Counted from the stretch's first letter, positions 9,501 through 16,556 are shown. The stretch is 19,345 nucleotides of DNA from Bacillota bacterium (GCA_023415915.1 JAEZIZ010000031.1:1-19345); one strand, 5' to 3'. Program-made: numbers and translations. Notes: generated by a model not told the origin, from the letters alone.

Positions 9501-12141
9501 GGTATTCCACGTCGGTATTTTGATCGCTGATTACATATTGATCCGCGTCATCCACATTCGGCTGGTAACCATCGGGCGTATACCCGCCCGGCTCGTCGAT
9601 TTGAAGCCCGGCTGTAACCAGTTGGCTGTCACTGGTTTTGAGCAGGATAATAGATGTGGTTGCGCTGTTTCCAGCCTTATCATAAGCTCTCAGTCGTATG
9701 GTATAATGTGTGTTTTCCGTCAATCCGGTGGTATCCCACTCACATATGACCTGATCACTCACAACAGACGTTCCTGTCGCCAATGCCGGAGTGTTGAAGC
9801 TTGAAGCCGGATTTCCGGGGCCATAATCCAATGTCCAATTGTTAAAAGTACTGCCGCCACTGTCCGTAATGGTTGCTTCCACATAGACAATGCCATTTAA
9901 AACGGTATTCCCAACGCTCACCGAGGCTGTGGGTGCCGTCGTATCCTTATAGTATGTACAGGAAGCATACGCACCGGTATTGCCTAAGCTGTCCACACCT
10001 CTTACGCGGATAGCATGCGTTCCGTCGCTCCATGACGATGCGTTGAGTGTATATGAACCCGAAGCCACGCCATAATTGGTGCCGATATCTGTCCAGCTTC
10101 CACTGTTTACCTGATACTGGGCTTTCTGCAGATGATTTCCTTCGTCAGTTATACCACTCCAACTGATTACAGGAGATGTGTTGGACGTCCAGCTATTTGG
10201 ACTTATGCTTAAACTTGTTGGAGCCGTAGGCCCGGTCTTATCAGGTGTAATATAGTCATATATATATTTCCAACCACTTATATTATTATTGTTGTCATAT
10301 ACGCGTATGGCAAAGTCATAATTGGAATTATCCAGGCATCCGGTATATGTATGCGAAATAGAGGAGTTGGATTTATCCAGATAACTCCAAGCACCGTCGT
10401 TTAATCTGATCGCCAATTGATACTTCTGGATTCCCGAAGCAGCCCCAACTGGCAGGTCAGTAACGGCAGACCACGATAAGGTAATGCTGCCAGTCGGACC
10501 ACTGAACGAAGAGCCGGAAACGGAAAATGATGTAGGTTGTGGCGGAGCAGTGGTATCCGTAAATGTAAATGCAAAGTAGTTCTTATTTGAAGAATTGTTA
10601 TCGGAATAGAAGCGTTTATATTTGTTCGAGCTCTCATTACTGCTCATTAAATACATTCCGTAGTTCGTGATGGTTCCATTAAACCAGCCGGAAACCAAGC
10701 TGGTCACATCCCAGTTATACCATCCAATCGCCTGAACATCCGTTTGGGCATATACGCTTCCCAACGAAGGCTTATTTGACCACTTAACCGTTGCTGGATC
10801 CCAGCTGGATGTTATCCGCGCGACCTGAATGGTCGGGGTGGAACTGCCGCTATAGTTTTGATACGCATAGTATTTTACGTTGGTAATGCTATTTCCAGCC
10901 AGTATGCTCGGAAATTGATTTATTTTTATCAAACCCCTTGATATTAATAAATCTGATCCATAACCAATTTTCAGATTTACATCGTTTACATAGTTGTTGC
11001 CTGAATACCGGCTCGTAATAAACGTATCCGCTATCTGGCCAGTTGTTGAATTTACGGATGGGTCAAGAATGACAGGATATACCGTGTTCTTATCTTCCAG
11101 GAATCCCCTGTCCGGTATGAGGGTATATTTATATGTGTCCTCTCCCGTTATTTCAAGCTTTACCGCAATATCATACGATTCAGCGCATTCCTCCGAGGAA
11201 TCCCACATGACAGGCGCTGCTATTGCCGCTACCAATATTCCATTTTTAACATCGATAAAATATAAATTGCCATCTTGTCTTAGTACAGGAGCAGCATTTT
11301 TTAATGTTATCTCATACGAAAATTCGGTTTCTTGTGGAAGCTGATTAAAAATAATGTCTTCTTTTATTCCGGTTTCGGTAGGGGTTATTCTGATGTCAGT
11401 ATTCTCGCTGAAGGTCTCGGTATATTCAAGGGTTGCATATTCTTCTTCTGTATCCAGCTTTGCATCTTTTTTTTCAGGCTGATCTGCATCAATGAAATTT
11501 AAATCAGCACTGCTTTTATTTTCCTCAATTAGTATGTTAAGTGGCTTGAAGCCAATCATATAGTCATCTATATTCATCTTAATCGCGCCGCTTTGATCAA
11601 GATTCTCCGACATCAGGACCTCAATATCTGAGGCTTTGTTTTTATACTCATGATCTGGGCTTTCCTTGGAATCGGTTGCGATTATGTTATTATCGATTAA
11701 TTCGTACTCGCCGTCTTCATTCTCAAACTTGATGGGGCTATTATATAGCTTCAGGGTTGTCGTTCCATCCCCGTTATCTTCGACATCCATATACTTCTCT
11801 TCTTCGTATGGAAGCAGTGTCAGGCTGAGCAGGCTCTCATCACTTAAAAAGCCGTTTTCATCTACTAATGATTTTATGGCCTTGTTATACTTTTCTTCGA
11901 ATTTAAAGTCTTGAGCAATATCGTCGTTTGGTTCTTGCGGCTCTGTTGGCTCAGGTTTCTCCGTTTCATCAGGCGTTTCGGTCGGAAGAGGTTCTTCGAT
12001 TTCACTTTGTTCTGTTCCTAAAGCGTAAGCAATCCTTGAAGTACCAGCAAACGGAGTAATAAAACACTGTATAAACATCGCCATTACAAGTAAGGATGCT
12101 ACAATATTTCTCAATAACACTTTTTCTTTAGAAATAAACAT
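3511..12141 (-). CDS. Secreted Rhs/YD-repeat polymorphic toxin with unrecognised C-terminal tip
   Basis: A 2876-residue protein. I choose ATG12141: GAGGTG lies six bases upstream, and the earlier in-frame GTG12150 is part of that ribosome site. Residues 1-40 are a signal peptide (probable cut after AYA), followed by a Pro/Glu-rich linker. About 366-528 is a DNRLRE domain. About 530-835 and 1235-1335 are fibronectin/Ig-like modules. About 1353-1480 resembles DUF6531. YD repeats then run to the Rhs core, which ends GRFLSQD...FIDPTGH at 2640-2644. Residues 2645-2876 form the tip: a Gly/Ser/Arg-rich linker, a beta-type stretch, then a hydrophobic segment (LAAATVVLAFVIG) just before the C-terminus. 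In this family a Rhs shell encloses the tip and releases it by cleavage near the DPxG motif. The tip matches no toxin fold known to me; its hydrophobic end suggests a membrane-acting toxin, which is inference. Two small membrane proteins follow. Confidence 0.9.
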   Translation of the reverse strand: MFISKEKVLLRNIVASLLVMAMFIQCFITPFAGTSRIAYALGTEQSEIEEPLPTETPDETEKPEPTEPQEPNDDIAQDFKFEEKYNKAIKSLVDENGFLSDESLLSLTLLPYEEEKYMDVEDNGDGTTTLKLYNSPIKFENEDGEYELIDNNIIATDSKESPDHEYKNKASDIEVLMSENLDQSGAIKMNIDDYMIGFKPLNILIEENKSSADLNFIDADQPEKKDAKLDTEEEYATLEYTETFSENTDIRITPTETGIKEDIIFNQLPQETEFSYEITLKNAAPVLRQDGNLYFIDVKNGILVAAIAAPVMWDSSEECAESYDIAVKLEITGEDTYKYTLIPDRGFLEDKNTVYPVILDPSVNSTTGQIADTFITSRYSGNNYVNDVNLKIGYGSDLLISRGLIKINQFPSILAGNSITNVKYYAYQNYSGSSTPTIQVARITSSWDPATVKWSNKPSLGSVYAQTDVQAIGWYNWDVTSLVSGWFNGTITNYGMYLMSSNESSNKYKRFYSDNNSSNKNYFAFTFTDTTAPPQPTSFSVSGSSFSGPTGSITLSWSAVTDLPVGAASGIQKYQLAIRLNDGAWSYLDKSNSSISHTYTGCLDNSNYDFAIRVYDNNNNISGWKYIYDYITPDKTGPTAPTSLSISPNSWTSNTSPVISWSGITDEGNHLQKAQYQVNSGSWTDIGTNYGVASGSYTLNASSWSDGTHAIRVRGVDSLGNTGAYASCTYYKDTTAPTASVSVGNTVLNGIVYVEATITDSGGSTFNNWTLDYGPGNPASSFNTPALATGTSVVSDQVICEWDTTGLTENTHYTIRLRAYDKAGNSATTSIILLKTSDSQLVTAGLQIDEPGGYTPDGYQPNVDDADQYVISDQNTDVEYQKAANGGVEGLSGGKLYVNNKLHDTEGTQGDDLTFNAAAYDNGWIYPEGSIAFMYVQATDSTEGELYSTTTYEALQVADAFENTSKIENDVDVELYGDIIRLKQTDGTFAALGSFESLEKSFAGDISYIDLTVKHAIPGDAGIIYEVLVSGIWQEIEPVSTDGGITVNLAKRKYFTTNPTGESVKLRAKLTKSTNNLTPTIDSWSMDIRYTTYANAVLVDNSFPKDTRGITKLYNTVHNVTNESIQLYSSSSLSGSVQSTMRLTSNDVIEACLEAEEDIPEGTAITYYISTQNGAEGSWEELTPGDASDLEDWEELLIPGTQVVLKAVLSSDGTSTPKLLSWRLSIKEKIGGHPYMVKLVDEPWNLSTLTGANYMTLLRWEASETEGVTYNVYRSTTPYFVPSEETLAAEGIEENNWNDYNLNYGQTFYYKVTAVKIINGHPRESLTSNEAWATVVSADEVTRRLGLQDYWSYAGFSTGSGTGYVNVSNGNIVYTTTDIVVSDPFLATVMRRTFNSMANTKTAMGYGWDFSFNTCLMREYSGSAELGMILKDGDGSFHRFEKDGSVYKSAKGTFMELTYNATLDEYQIKRKDNIIYHFDAQSMKLKSFSDNNGNELIFKYDDRGNLSEVENTVGDKVTLTYHVEGAAPEDPDYTYVNYHPDMLESVTWTEDTQTDPVSITYTYEYTDSDRLSRGYTTVEGNTTYAEEFAYDTSNRLITITDPEGKETDLTYDATGKVERITSANGDYYDFGYADLGENQNGTTIINQNGVSIGYEYDDEGLLYKKTDPLNNSINYTYDTNTYLVTGMSYQAEVNGTPQTISYSYAYTNGNITSINGPNGTQTTFSGYNNFNKPTSVSVKKSSSVTLTTTYTYDANGNLLATTDPMGKVTTNTYGTVNGDFGYLTQVEGDFGNQTRYTYDSKGRVTAIKEYDNGTLVRTATTYAYDYDVDGYFMRVRATDTMNNSVTTYYDLLGRKAKVLYPDGSDELWNYDLVGNMETMTNRSGNEVNYSYDDLYRMTDTTYPDDTVSSIQYLKWNSDGSGGNDADKVVKTDGAGAQTIEYYDKAGRLKKTSVSNGTTEIITAQYAYDAIGNCTQVTDNAGRVSEAEYNALGQQVKTIIDPAGANIQTQLAYDWLGNKISVTDGEGYTTSYTYDNDSRLSTVSQTVGSNTHTTSYSYDNEEGGYIKNRVTDAEERVTETWFDPMGRKIKDYNVGNTGDSTVMQTSYTYDANFRVSVVTRNDSTKEKYTYNSMGQTTRVDYYEASESTAQNSDDYIEYVYDAAGRVTRDSVYHGATEQTTTYVYDNMGRVGQMTQGSLSAGGVSVDYTYDDAGKIRELSYVKHGEQRKLGYVYDGYGRIHYITLALGSAAAKTVREYVYKTNGDLDYTKEFRNFENDGADYIITAYTLNNAGLTTGITYTDYAGGTGSGVKKEEYTMTYDKRGYITAETAYTNYTSAKTVNKTYTYDAIGRLTQATIDSKTKNYTYDKVGNRLTMSDGTDTMAYTYNQFNQLTGTTKNNEFQTSYTYDSRGNQTQEVQRHFGITKSGTTTYYNQTTNYTFNLMDHMVQADISTPEADQQGNVTYTNETSTNLYNAQGIRVKRVEKGETTNYYYSGSATLFTANANNWLLTENVLDPSGQIITSARFDDQNPGEIEGFYFYHYDKRGSTTAILKSDGTMKTGYEYDEFGNLEQSGDSNFLNDVTFTGSVTDKSTGLQYMNARFYNSSTGRFLSQDTYTGNPYDPWTQHLYSYCMNNPTNFIDPTGHEGVADSYRYQSNMAARKIVPTGSVMDNYKYQLQNRGGDPEQKTGTSGSGGRGSGGRSGSGSDKPSIGYTESVIETSSYPSDIMEDFDFLGMGVITLKATESTITKHTQGTGGSNYTIDTYTNTNLNNGMVKIGASSKGSNGTGENVYAEWIGVGYSKTFLSKDGHSLSGGFQVNVLENTGVSASYVSKLTETTNKATTISLSVNTLAAATVVLAFVIGPEAATRIQYALGRA

Positions 12142-12183
12142 AAATCGCACCTCATATTATATTATTTTCTTGTACAGTGTTTA

Positions 12184-12223
12184 TTCTATCATTAAAGGTT
12201 ATAATAGGGTGTATTTCGACAAA
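12184..12223 (-). promoter_or_regulatory. Possible Spo0A box and promoter upstream of rhs
   Basis: The minus strand contains TTTGTCGAA at 12223-12215, a full match to the Spo0A box consensus TTTGTCRAA. Downstream are two possible -10 hexamers: TATTAT (12206-12201) and TAGAAT (12189-12184). With TAGAAT the box would sit next to a poor -35, as at Spo0A-activated promoters. With TATTAT it would lie in the spacer. A 9-bp match can occur by chance. Confidence 0.35.
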
Positions 12224-12323
12224 ATACTACAAAATAAGCATAATTCTTGGCCTCGAATACAATAACTCTGATTGATAAAACACCTTATACATCCAATGGT
12301 AAGCATAACAGTGTTACCTTTGT

Positions 12324-12345
12324 CTATGGCTCTTTCATTCCATAG
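12324..12345. repeat. Inverted repeat CTATGG/CCATAG between the relaxase and rhs genes
   Basis: Perfect 6-bp arms with a 10-nt spacer lie in the 232-nt gap between the relaxase stop and the rhs start. There is no T-run, so it is not a convincing terminator and may be an operator. The only open frame in this gap (12199-12354, 51 codons) lacks a ribosome site and I do not call it. Confidence 0.3.
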
Positions 12346-12373
12346 TAAGATCATGGTTTGAGAATTAGACAGA

Positions 12374-13813
12374 TTACCTCCCCATCCCGCGCGAGCGATG
12401 AGTCCTCGCTTTCTGTTCGCTCCTGCTCACCAACCGCTCCACGTTCCGTATAACGATCTCCGCTTCCCTGACTTCTTCTTTCAGCATGTTATACTGCCCA
12501 TTGAGCGCAGCCCTCTCGGTGAGCAGCTTTGTCCGTTCCTCTTTCCACGACTGGAGCGGCGGGGTATTGCCGTTCAGATGTTGTCCGAGATAGCGGTGCG
12601 CTGATTCAAAAAGCGCAATCTCCGTATAGTGTTGTTCGCGGAACGCCGCCTGCTTTTTTGGTCTCCTTATCTGCTGGTACTGACTGTAAAGCTCTCTGTG
12701 CTCCTGATAATATCCCATGTACCGTATATGCTCGTCCAGCATGTGCAAACGGCCGTCTATCCTGTTCAGCCTGTCGCCCATATCAAGCCGCCTGTCGTAC
12801 ATCTCGCCCACCTTTTCCCGCAATCCCGCCATGTCGGTGATATGGTTTTTCTGTAGAAAGTTGAACACTCTTGCCGCCATGTTGGAATCGGAAATCTGAC
12901 CATAATAACTTTTCTGTTCATGCCCATCCAGTATGCCGCGAATGACATCGGAGAGAGTGGGCGGCGCGGTGTTTGCGGCTTCTCTTTTCAGCCAATCCTT
13001 CAGCTTGTTTATCCGTGCCCGGAGCTGGCGCAACAGCTTGTTGCCCGCTTCAATTTCACGGTTAATGTTCCCGCGCTCGGTCGGAATGCCCTTGCGCCCC
13101 ATCTGCGCGGCGGCCACGCCCAAATGAACAGTCGGGATTTCCCCCTTGCCCTGCCGCAAAAATGAACGGTGATCTACCCGTTCTTCCAAACCCTGACGCT
13201 CCAAAGCCGCATTCACCGCGTCCGCCCAACCCGCCCGCCATTCCTCCGCTTTGGTCTGTTCGTTCCAATCCACCATATCGACTTTACGGGTTTTGAATTC
13301 GCCGCTTTTGAGTCGGATTCTCTCGCCGTGTTTATCCAGCAAATATTCTTTTCTGGACTTCGCGCCCCATGAACCATCTTGTTCAAACGGGCGCAGGGTG
13401 AGCATGATATGGGTGTGGGGATTGCCATCGCCTTTATCGTGGACGCAAATATCGGCGCACATCCCGGCTTCAACAAAATGCCGTTTCACATACTCACGGA
13501 TGAGGGAAACATTCTGCTCCCGCGAAAGCTCCACAGGCAGGGCAAGCTCGACCTCACGCGCGAGCTGTGAATTTTTGTTTTTCTCGATCCGCTCCACAGC
13601 GTTCCACAAAACGGCTCTGTCGGTGTATTGGCTAGGTGCGTGTTCCGGCAACAGAATTTCGGTATGGACAACACCGCTCTTGCGCGTGTAATCATGAGTG
13701 ATACCATCGTACTCATTCGTTATGGTTTCGCCCGCCCGATAAGCCGCCGCCGCGACAGCCGACTTGCCTTTGCCCCTGCTTATGATTTTAATACTCAAGT
13801 GGTATATCGCCAT
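12374..13813 (-). CDS. MobA/MobL-family relaxase (MOBQ)
   Basis: A 479-residue conjugative relaxase of the MobA/MobL (PF03389) type. It would nick oriT and lead the single strand into a recipient through a helper's conjugation channel. The N-terminus MAIYHLSIKIISRGKGKSAV with AAAAYRAGE is diagnostic. The HUH-type metal site is GNPH133-T-H135-IML, and WNxQTKxxEWRAGWAxAVNAAL marks the end of the relaxase domain near residue 220. Residues about 245-275 and 360-470 are coiled-coil-like and basic. It starts at ATG13813 with AAGGAG eight bases upstream. An IncQ-like nick sequence lies about 140 bases upstream. The length is normal for the small clostridial Mob proteins, and no damage is visible. 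Confidence 0.92.
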   Translation of the reverse strand: MAIYHLSIKIISRGKGKSAVAAAAYRAGETITNEYDGITHDYTRKSGVVHTEILLPEHAPSQYTDRAVLWNAVERIEKNKNSQLAREVELALPVELSREQNVSLIREYVKRHFVEAGMCADICVHDKGDGNPHTHIMLTLRPFEQDGSWGAKSRKEYLLDKHGERIRLKSGEFKTRKVDMVDWNEQTKAEEWRAGWADAVNAALERQGLEERVDHRSFLRQGKGEIPTVHLGVAAAQMGRKGIPTERGNINREIEAGNKLLRQLRARINKLKDWLKREAANTAPPTLSDVIRGILDGHEQKSYYGQISDSNMAARVFNFLQKNHITDMAGLREKVGEMYDRRLDMGDRLNRIDGRLHMLDEHIRYMGYYQEHRELYSQYQQIRRPKKQAAFREQHYTEIALFESAHRYLGQHLNGNTPPLQSWKEERTKLLTERAALNGQYNMLKEEVREAEIVIRNVERLVSRSEQKARTHRSRGMGR

Positions 13814-13854
13814 CGCCCAAGCTCCTTTTCATGAACGTAGTGAATAAATAAGAC

Positions 13855-13883
13855 GGCAAGTGGTATCATGAGAACCGCTTGCC
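13855..13883. repeat. 10-bp inverted repeat upstream of the relaxase gene
   Basis: GGCAAGTGGT at 13855-13864 pairs with ACCGCTTGCC at 13874-13883 with a single wobble, across a 9-nt loop. It lies between the nick region and the relaxase start. It may be part of oriT or a site of relaxase self-regulation. There is no proper T-run to call it a terminator. Confidence 0.45.
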
Positions 13884-13892
13884 TCCTTTGAA

Positions 13893-13962
13893 GTGCGCCG
13901 ACAGGCGCAAAAAGCCCCCGGCAGGGCGCACACACCCGTAAGGGTGTATAAGTGCGCCCTTC
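13893..13962 (+). other. Origin of transfer (oriT), IncQ/pIP501-type nick region
   Basis: The inverted repeat ACACCC-GTAA-GGGTGT (13932-13947) is followed by ATAAGTGCGCCCT (13948-13960). This is the organisation of MOBQ oriTs such as RSF1010 and pIP501: a hairpin, then TAAGTGCG/CCCT. By analogy nicking would be between 13956 and 13957. A second hairpin, TGCGCC-GACA-GGCGCA, lies at 13894-13909, with an AAGTGCGCC that partly copies the nick sequence. The site sits between the relaxase gene and the DUF3847 gene, as is usual. Confidence 0.85.
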
Positions 13963-13982
13963 GGGGAGGGGGAAAGGGCTGG

Positions 13983-14342
13983 TTAGCCCGCTTCCCCCGT
14001 TGCGCTGGCCCCGGCTTTCAGCGTGGACGCGCCACCGCCTTGCACCGCTCCCGCAGCTTTGGCCGCTGCCGGTTCGCCCTGCGCCGTAGTCAGATTTGCC
14101 AACGCTTTGCGCGCGGACTCCGTCCGGATGGTCTTTTCGAGGAACGCCTTGATTTGCTCGTTGGTGAATGTGTCCGCTTCCGGAATAAGGCTTTCCAGTA
14201 TCGCCCCGCGTTCGATCAACCGTTTGGTTCTGGCCTTGCGCTCCCGTTCCTTCTGCTCCTGCATAAGCCTTTTTCTCTGATTTTCAAGCTGTCGTATCTG
14301 CTCCTGTACGCTCTCGATTCTTTCTTCCGTGGTCTTTGCCAT
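13983..14342 (-). CDS. DUF3847-type mobilization accessory protein
   Basis: A 119-residue protein starting MAKTTEERIESVQEQIRQLE. I use ATG14342, eight bases after AAAGGAG. A longer frame from TTG14360 would contain the ribosome site. Residues 3-40 are a charged coiled coil, residues about 40-85 hold the conserved RKARTKRLIERGAILES and FTNEQIKAFLEKT blocks of DUF3847, and the last 30 residues are Ala/Gly-rich. Such proteins are small MobC-like partners encoded next to MOBQ relaxases on the other side of oriT, exactly as here. The biochemical role is not established; oriT binding is the likely one. Confidence 0.8.
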   Translation of the reverse strand: MAKTTEERIESVQEQIRQLENQRKRLMQEQKERERKARTKRLIERGAILESLIPEADTFTNEQIKAFLEKTIRTESARKALANLTTAQGEPAAAKAAGAVQGGGASTLKAGASATGEAG

Positions 14343-14421
14343 AATGAGTACTCCTTTCAATTCTTTGCATAGAAAAAGCAGCCCACGGTGTTATCCGTAA
14401 GCCGCCCTATGCGGTTGTTTG

Positions 14422-16200
14422 CTATACGCCTAGCTGTTTTTGCTTATTAGCATACCGCCGCTGTGCCTCTCTGTGCCGCGCCCGCTTCTCCCGCGCCTGT
14501 TCTTCCTCCGCGATTTCCTCCGGCGCAGGCGTTACCTCCGGCACTTCAAACCTGCCGATAAAATTGAGATACACATCAACTTGCTGTTCCCGCTCCCCGC
14601 TCGACCTGTCCGCCTCATGCACAATGATTTTCTCTATAAACTCGTTAATCATCGGCGCGGTCAGTTCGGAAAAATCCGTGTGCCGCTTCACGATCTCAAT
14701 GAACCTGTCCGCCCGTACGCTATCGGCGTTGAAACCATTAAGTTCAGCTTGCAGATTTTCAATGGATTGCTCCAATTCCGCCTGCTCGTTCTCGTATTCG
14801 GCGGACAGTATTTCAAACCGTTTTTCTGACAGGGAACCGCCGACCTTATCCTCGTAGATCTTGCGGATGAGCGTGTTCAGTTCGGCCACGCGCTTTTGCT
14901 CTTTGGCAATGCGTCGCCTGTGCGCTTTCGCCGTTTGTTCCTGCCGTACCGCCGAGCTTTCGCGCACCTGCCGTATAAACTCGGCCTCACTCTTTTTCAC
15001 AAAACCGCTCACCGTCCTTATCGCCTCCAGCGCAAGCTCCCGGATGACAATGGTACGGATATTGTGCGCCGTGCATTGGCCGTCAAACCGCCTGCTCGTG
15101 AGCGAATAGGTCGAACAGGTATAAATGTCGCTCGGGCATTTGTTGTAAATCCTGCCGTTCGGATGCCGGTACTGTATCGAGTGCGGCCTGCGGTGGATAT
15201 ACATCTTCGCACCGCAATCCGCGCAGAACACCAGCCCCGTCAGCGGATTGGCTTCGCCCAAGCTGTCGGTGCGCCGCACGGTCTTGCGGCAGCGCTGTGC
15301 CGTTTCCCATGTTTCACAGTCCACGATGGCAGGATGGGTATTCTCAAATATGACCCAATCATCTTTATCCGAAAACTTTGAACGCTTGTCCTTGTACGAA
15401 TCCTTGTAGGTGCGGAAGTTGACCGTATGCCCCATATACTCTGGCTTTTGCACGATGTTGGCAATCGTGTTGCCGTTCCATGCGTAGGGAATTGAGTGGT
15501 CGTGATGGCCAAGCTTCACAATCCCGCGCGTATAGAGGTAATATGACGGGCGCTCGATTTTATCTTCGGCCAAAATACGCGCGATCTCACACGGCCCTTT
15601 GCCCGCGATGGTGAGCGTGAAAATGCGCCGCACCACCTCGGCGGCTTCGGGATCGATCAGCCATTCGTTTTTGTCGTTTTGATTTTTGACATAGCCGTAA
15701 ATCGGGAAGAACGTTAGCCGCTTTCCCTCCATGCCCCGCGCCCTGTGGCTGGCCTTGACCTTGCGGCTGGCGTCCCGCAGATACCATTCGGACATAATGT
15801 TGAGGAACGGCGCAAACTCGCCGCTATCGCGGTTGAGGCTGTCGATACTGTTGGCGATGGCGATAAAGCGGACGTTCTTTTCCCGGAAGAACACTTCCGT
15901 GTAAAAGCCCGTTTGCAGATAATCCCTGCCTATCCTGCTCATATCCTTGCAGATGACCGTATCGATGCGCCCGCTCTCTATCCCGGCAATGAGGGCTTTC
16001 CAGCCGGGGCGTTCAAAGTTTCCGCCCGACCAGCCGTCGTCGGTAAAATGGACAGGGTTAGAAAAGCCGTTCTTACCGGCGTAGTCCTCCAGCATTTTCT
16101 TTTGCGCGGTGATGGAATTGGATTCGCCGCTTTGCTCGTCATCGCGGCTGAGACGCTCATATAGAGCAGTGATTTTAGGCTCCTGCTGCCTGATGTTCAT
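14422..16200 (-). CDS. Large serine recombinase (TnpX-like) of the element
   Basis: A 592-residue site-specific recombinase presumed to excise and insert the element. The N-terminal resolvase domain has ALYERLS18RDDE with the nucleophile Ser18, then CKDMSRIGRDYLQTGFYTE. The recombinase domain follows (about 170-290, with GYVKNQNDKNEWLIDPEAA). A zinc ribbon begins with C326-A-D-C329. A long coiled coil (about 405-490) and a DUF4368-like end complete it. The length suits the TnpX/TndX group. It starts at ATG16200 with AAAGGAG six bases upstream. Enzymes of this group act on a GA core, which matches the GTGGAACTG repeat seen at both presumed ends. All motifs look intact, so the element may still be able to move. 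Confidence 0.92.
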   Translation of the reverse strand: MNIRQQEPKITALYERLSRDDEQSGESNSITAQKKMLEDYAGKNGFSNPVHFTDDGWSGGNFERPGWKALIAGIESGRIDTVICKDMSRIGRDYLQTGFYTEVFFREKNVRFIAIANSIDSLNRDSGEFAPFLNIMSEWYLRDASRKVKASHRARGMEGKRLTFFPIYGYVKNQNDKNEWLIDPEAAEVVRRIFTLTIAGKGPCEIARILAEDKIERPSYYLYTRGIVKLGHHDHSIPYAWNGNTIANIVQKPEYMGHTVNFRTYKDSYKDKRSKFSDKDDWVIFENTHPAIVDCETWETAQRCRKTVRRTDSLGEANPLTGLVFCADCGAKMYIHRRPHSIQYRHPNGRIYNKCPSDIYTCSTYSLTSRRFDGQCTAHNIRTIVIRELALEAIRTVSGFVKKSEAEFIRQVRESSAVRQEQTAKAHRRRIAKEQKRVAELNTLIRKIYEDKVGGSLSEKRFEILSAEYENEQAELEQSIENLQAELNGFNADSVRADRFIEIVKRHTDFSELTAPMINEFIEKIIVHEADRSSGEREQQVDVYLNFIGRFEVPEVTPAPEEIAEEEQAREKRARHREAQRRYANKQKQLGV

Positions 16201-16215
16201 ACCGAACTCCTTTCA

Positions 16216-16235
16216 GGCAACCGGCTCATTTGCAG
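16216..16235 (-). repeat. 20-bp repeat, inner copy, upstream of the recombinase gene
   Basis: Minus-strand CTGCAAATGAGCCGGTTGCC is identical over 20 bp to 19170-19189 on the plus strand, so the two copies form an inverted pair around the tnpW-to-tnpV block. This copy lies just downstream of a possible recombinase -10 and just before its ribosome site. Confidence 0.85.
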
Positions 16236-16242
16236 TACCAAC

Positions 16243-16251
16243 ATCATACCA
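16243..16251 (-). promoter_or_regulatory. Possible extended -10 promoter of the recombinase gene
   Basis: On the minus strand TGG-TATGAT is an extended -10 element, about 42 nt before the recombinase start. No good -35 is seen at 17 nt spacing, as is common with extended -10 promoters. Transcription would begin at or near the 20-bp repeat. This is a weak, sequence-only call. Confidence 0.35.
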
Positions 16252-16279
16252 CAAAAGCGACGGCAAAGGAATATCTTTT

Positions 16280-16444
16280 TCATTGCGTCACCTCGTTTTT
16301 GATGAGGCGCAGGATTTTATCGTTCACTGTTTCCCGGCTGGTTTTGCTGAAATGAACGCTTACCCGGTAGGTGGTGGAGCCGATCCGTTTGGTGAATACG
16401 CCCGATTCACGCGGCTGCTCCTTTTTGGCTGTTGTCGTCTGCAT
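16280..16444 (-). CDS. tnpW: Transposon-encoded protein TnpW
   Basis: A 54-residue protein: MQTTTAKKEQPRESGVFTKR, then IGSTTYRVSVHFSKTSRETV and NDKILRLIKNEVTQ. The block IGxTxYxVxVHFSxTSRETxxDKILRLI is the signature of TnpW, first named in Tn4451. It starts at ATG16444 with AAAGGGGG eight bases upstream. It is encoded directly upstream of the recombinase on the same strand, 79 nt apart, and its stop overlaps the start of a 28-codon open frame that itself ends on the recombinase ATG. The function of TnpW is not known to me; the conserved position beside the recombinase suggests a helper or regulator. Confidence 0.85.
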   Translation of the reverse strand: MQTTTAKKEQPRESGVFTKRIGSTTYRVSVHFSKTSRETVNDKILRLIKNEVTQ

Positions 16445-16556
16445 TTGACCGGCCCCCTTTCAGATGATAAAATTGGTTTATAGCATTGTTCTTGTTGGTG
16501 TAATCTGTTTGCGTTATCGTTTGCGTGTATTCTCCTCCTTCCCGCGCGCAGGGTGC

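Noticed and set aside
12199..12354. 51-codon minus-strand open frame between the relaxase and rhs genes
   Set aside because: No ribosome site, no recognisable motif, and it overlaps the likely rhs promoter region.
16530..16545. Strong ribosome-site-like AAGGAGGAG upstream of tnpW on the minus strand
   Set aside because: No ATG, GTG or TTG lies at a suitable distance, and the frame that follows is shared with a shadow of tnpW. Probably the relic of a lost small gene or chance.
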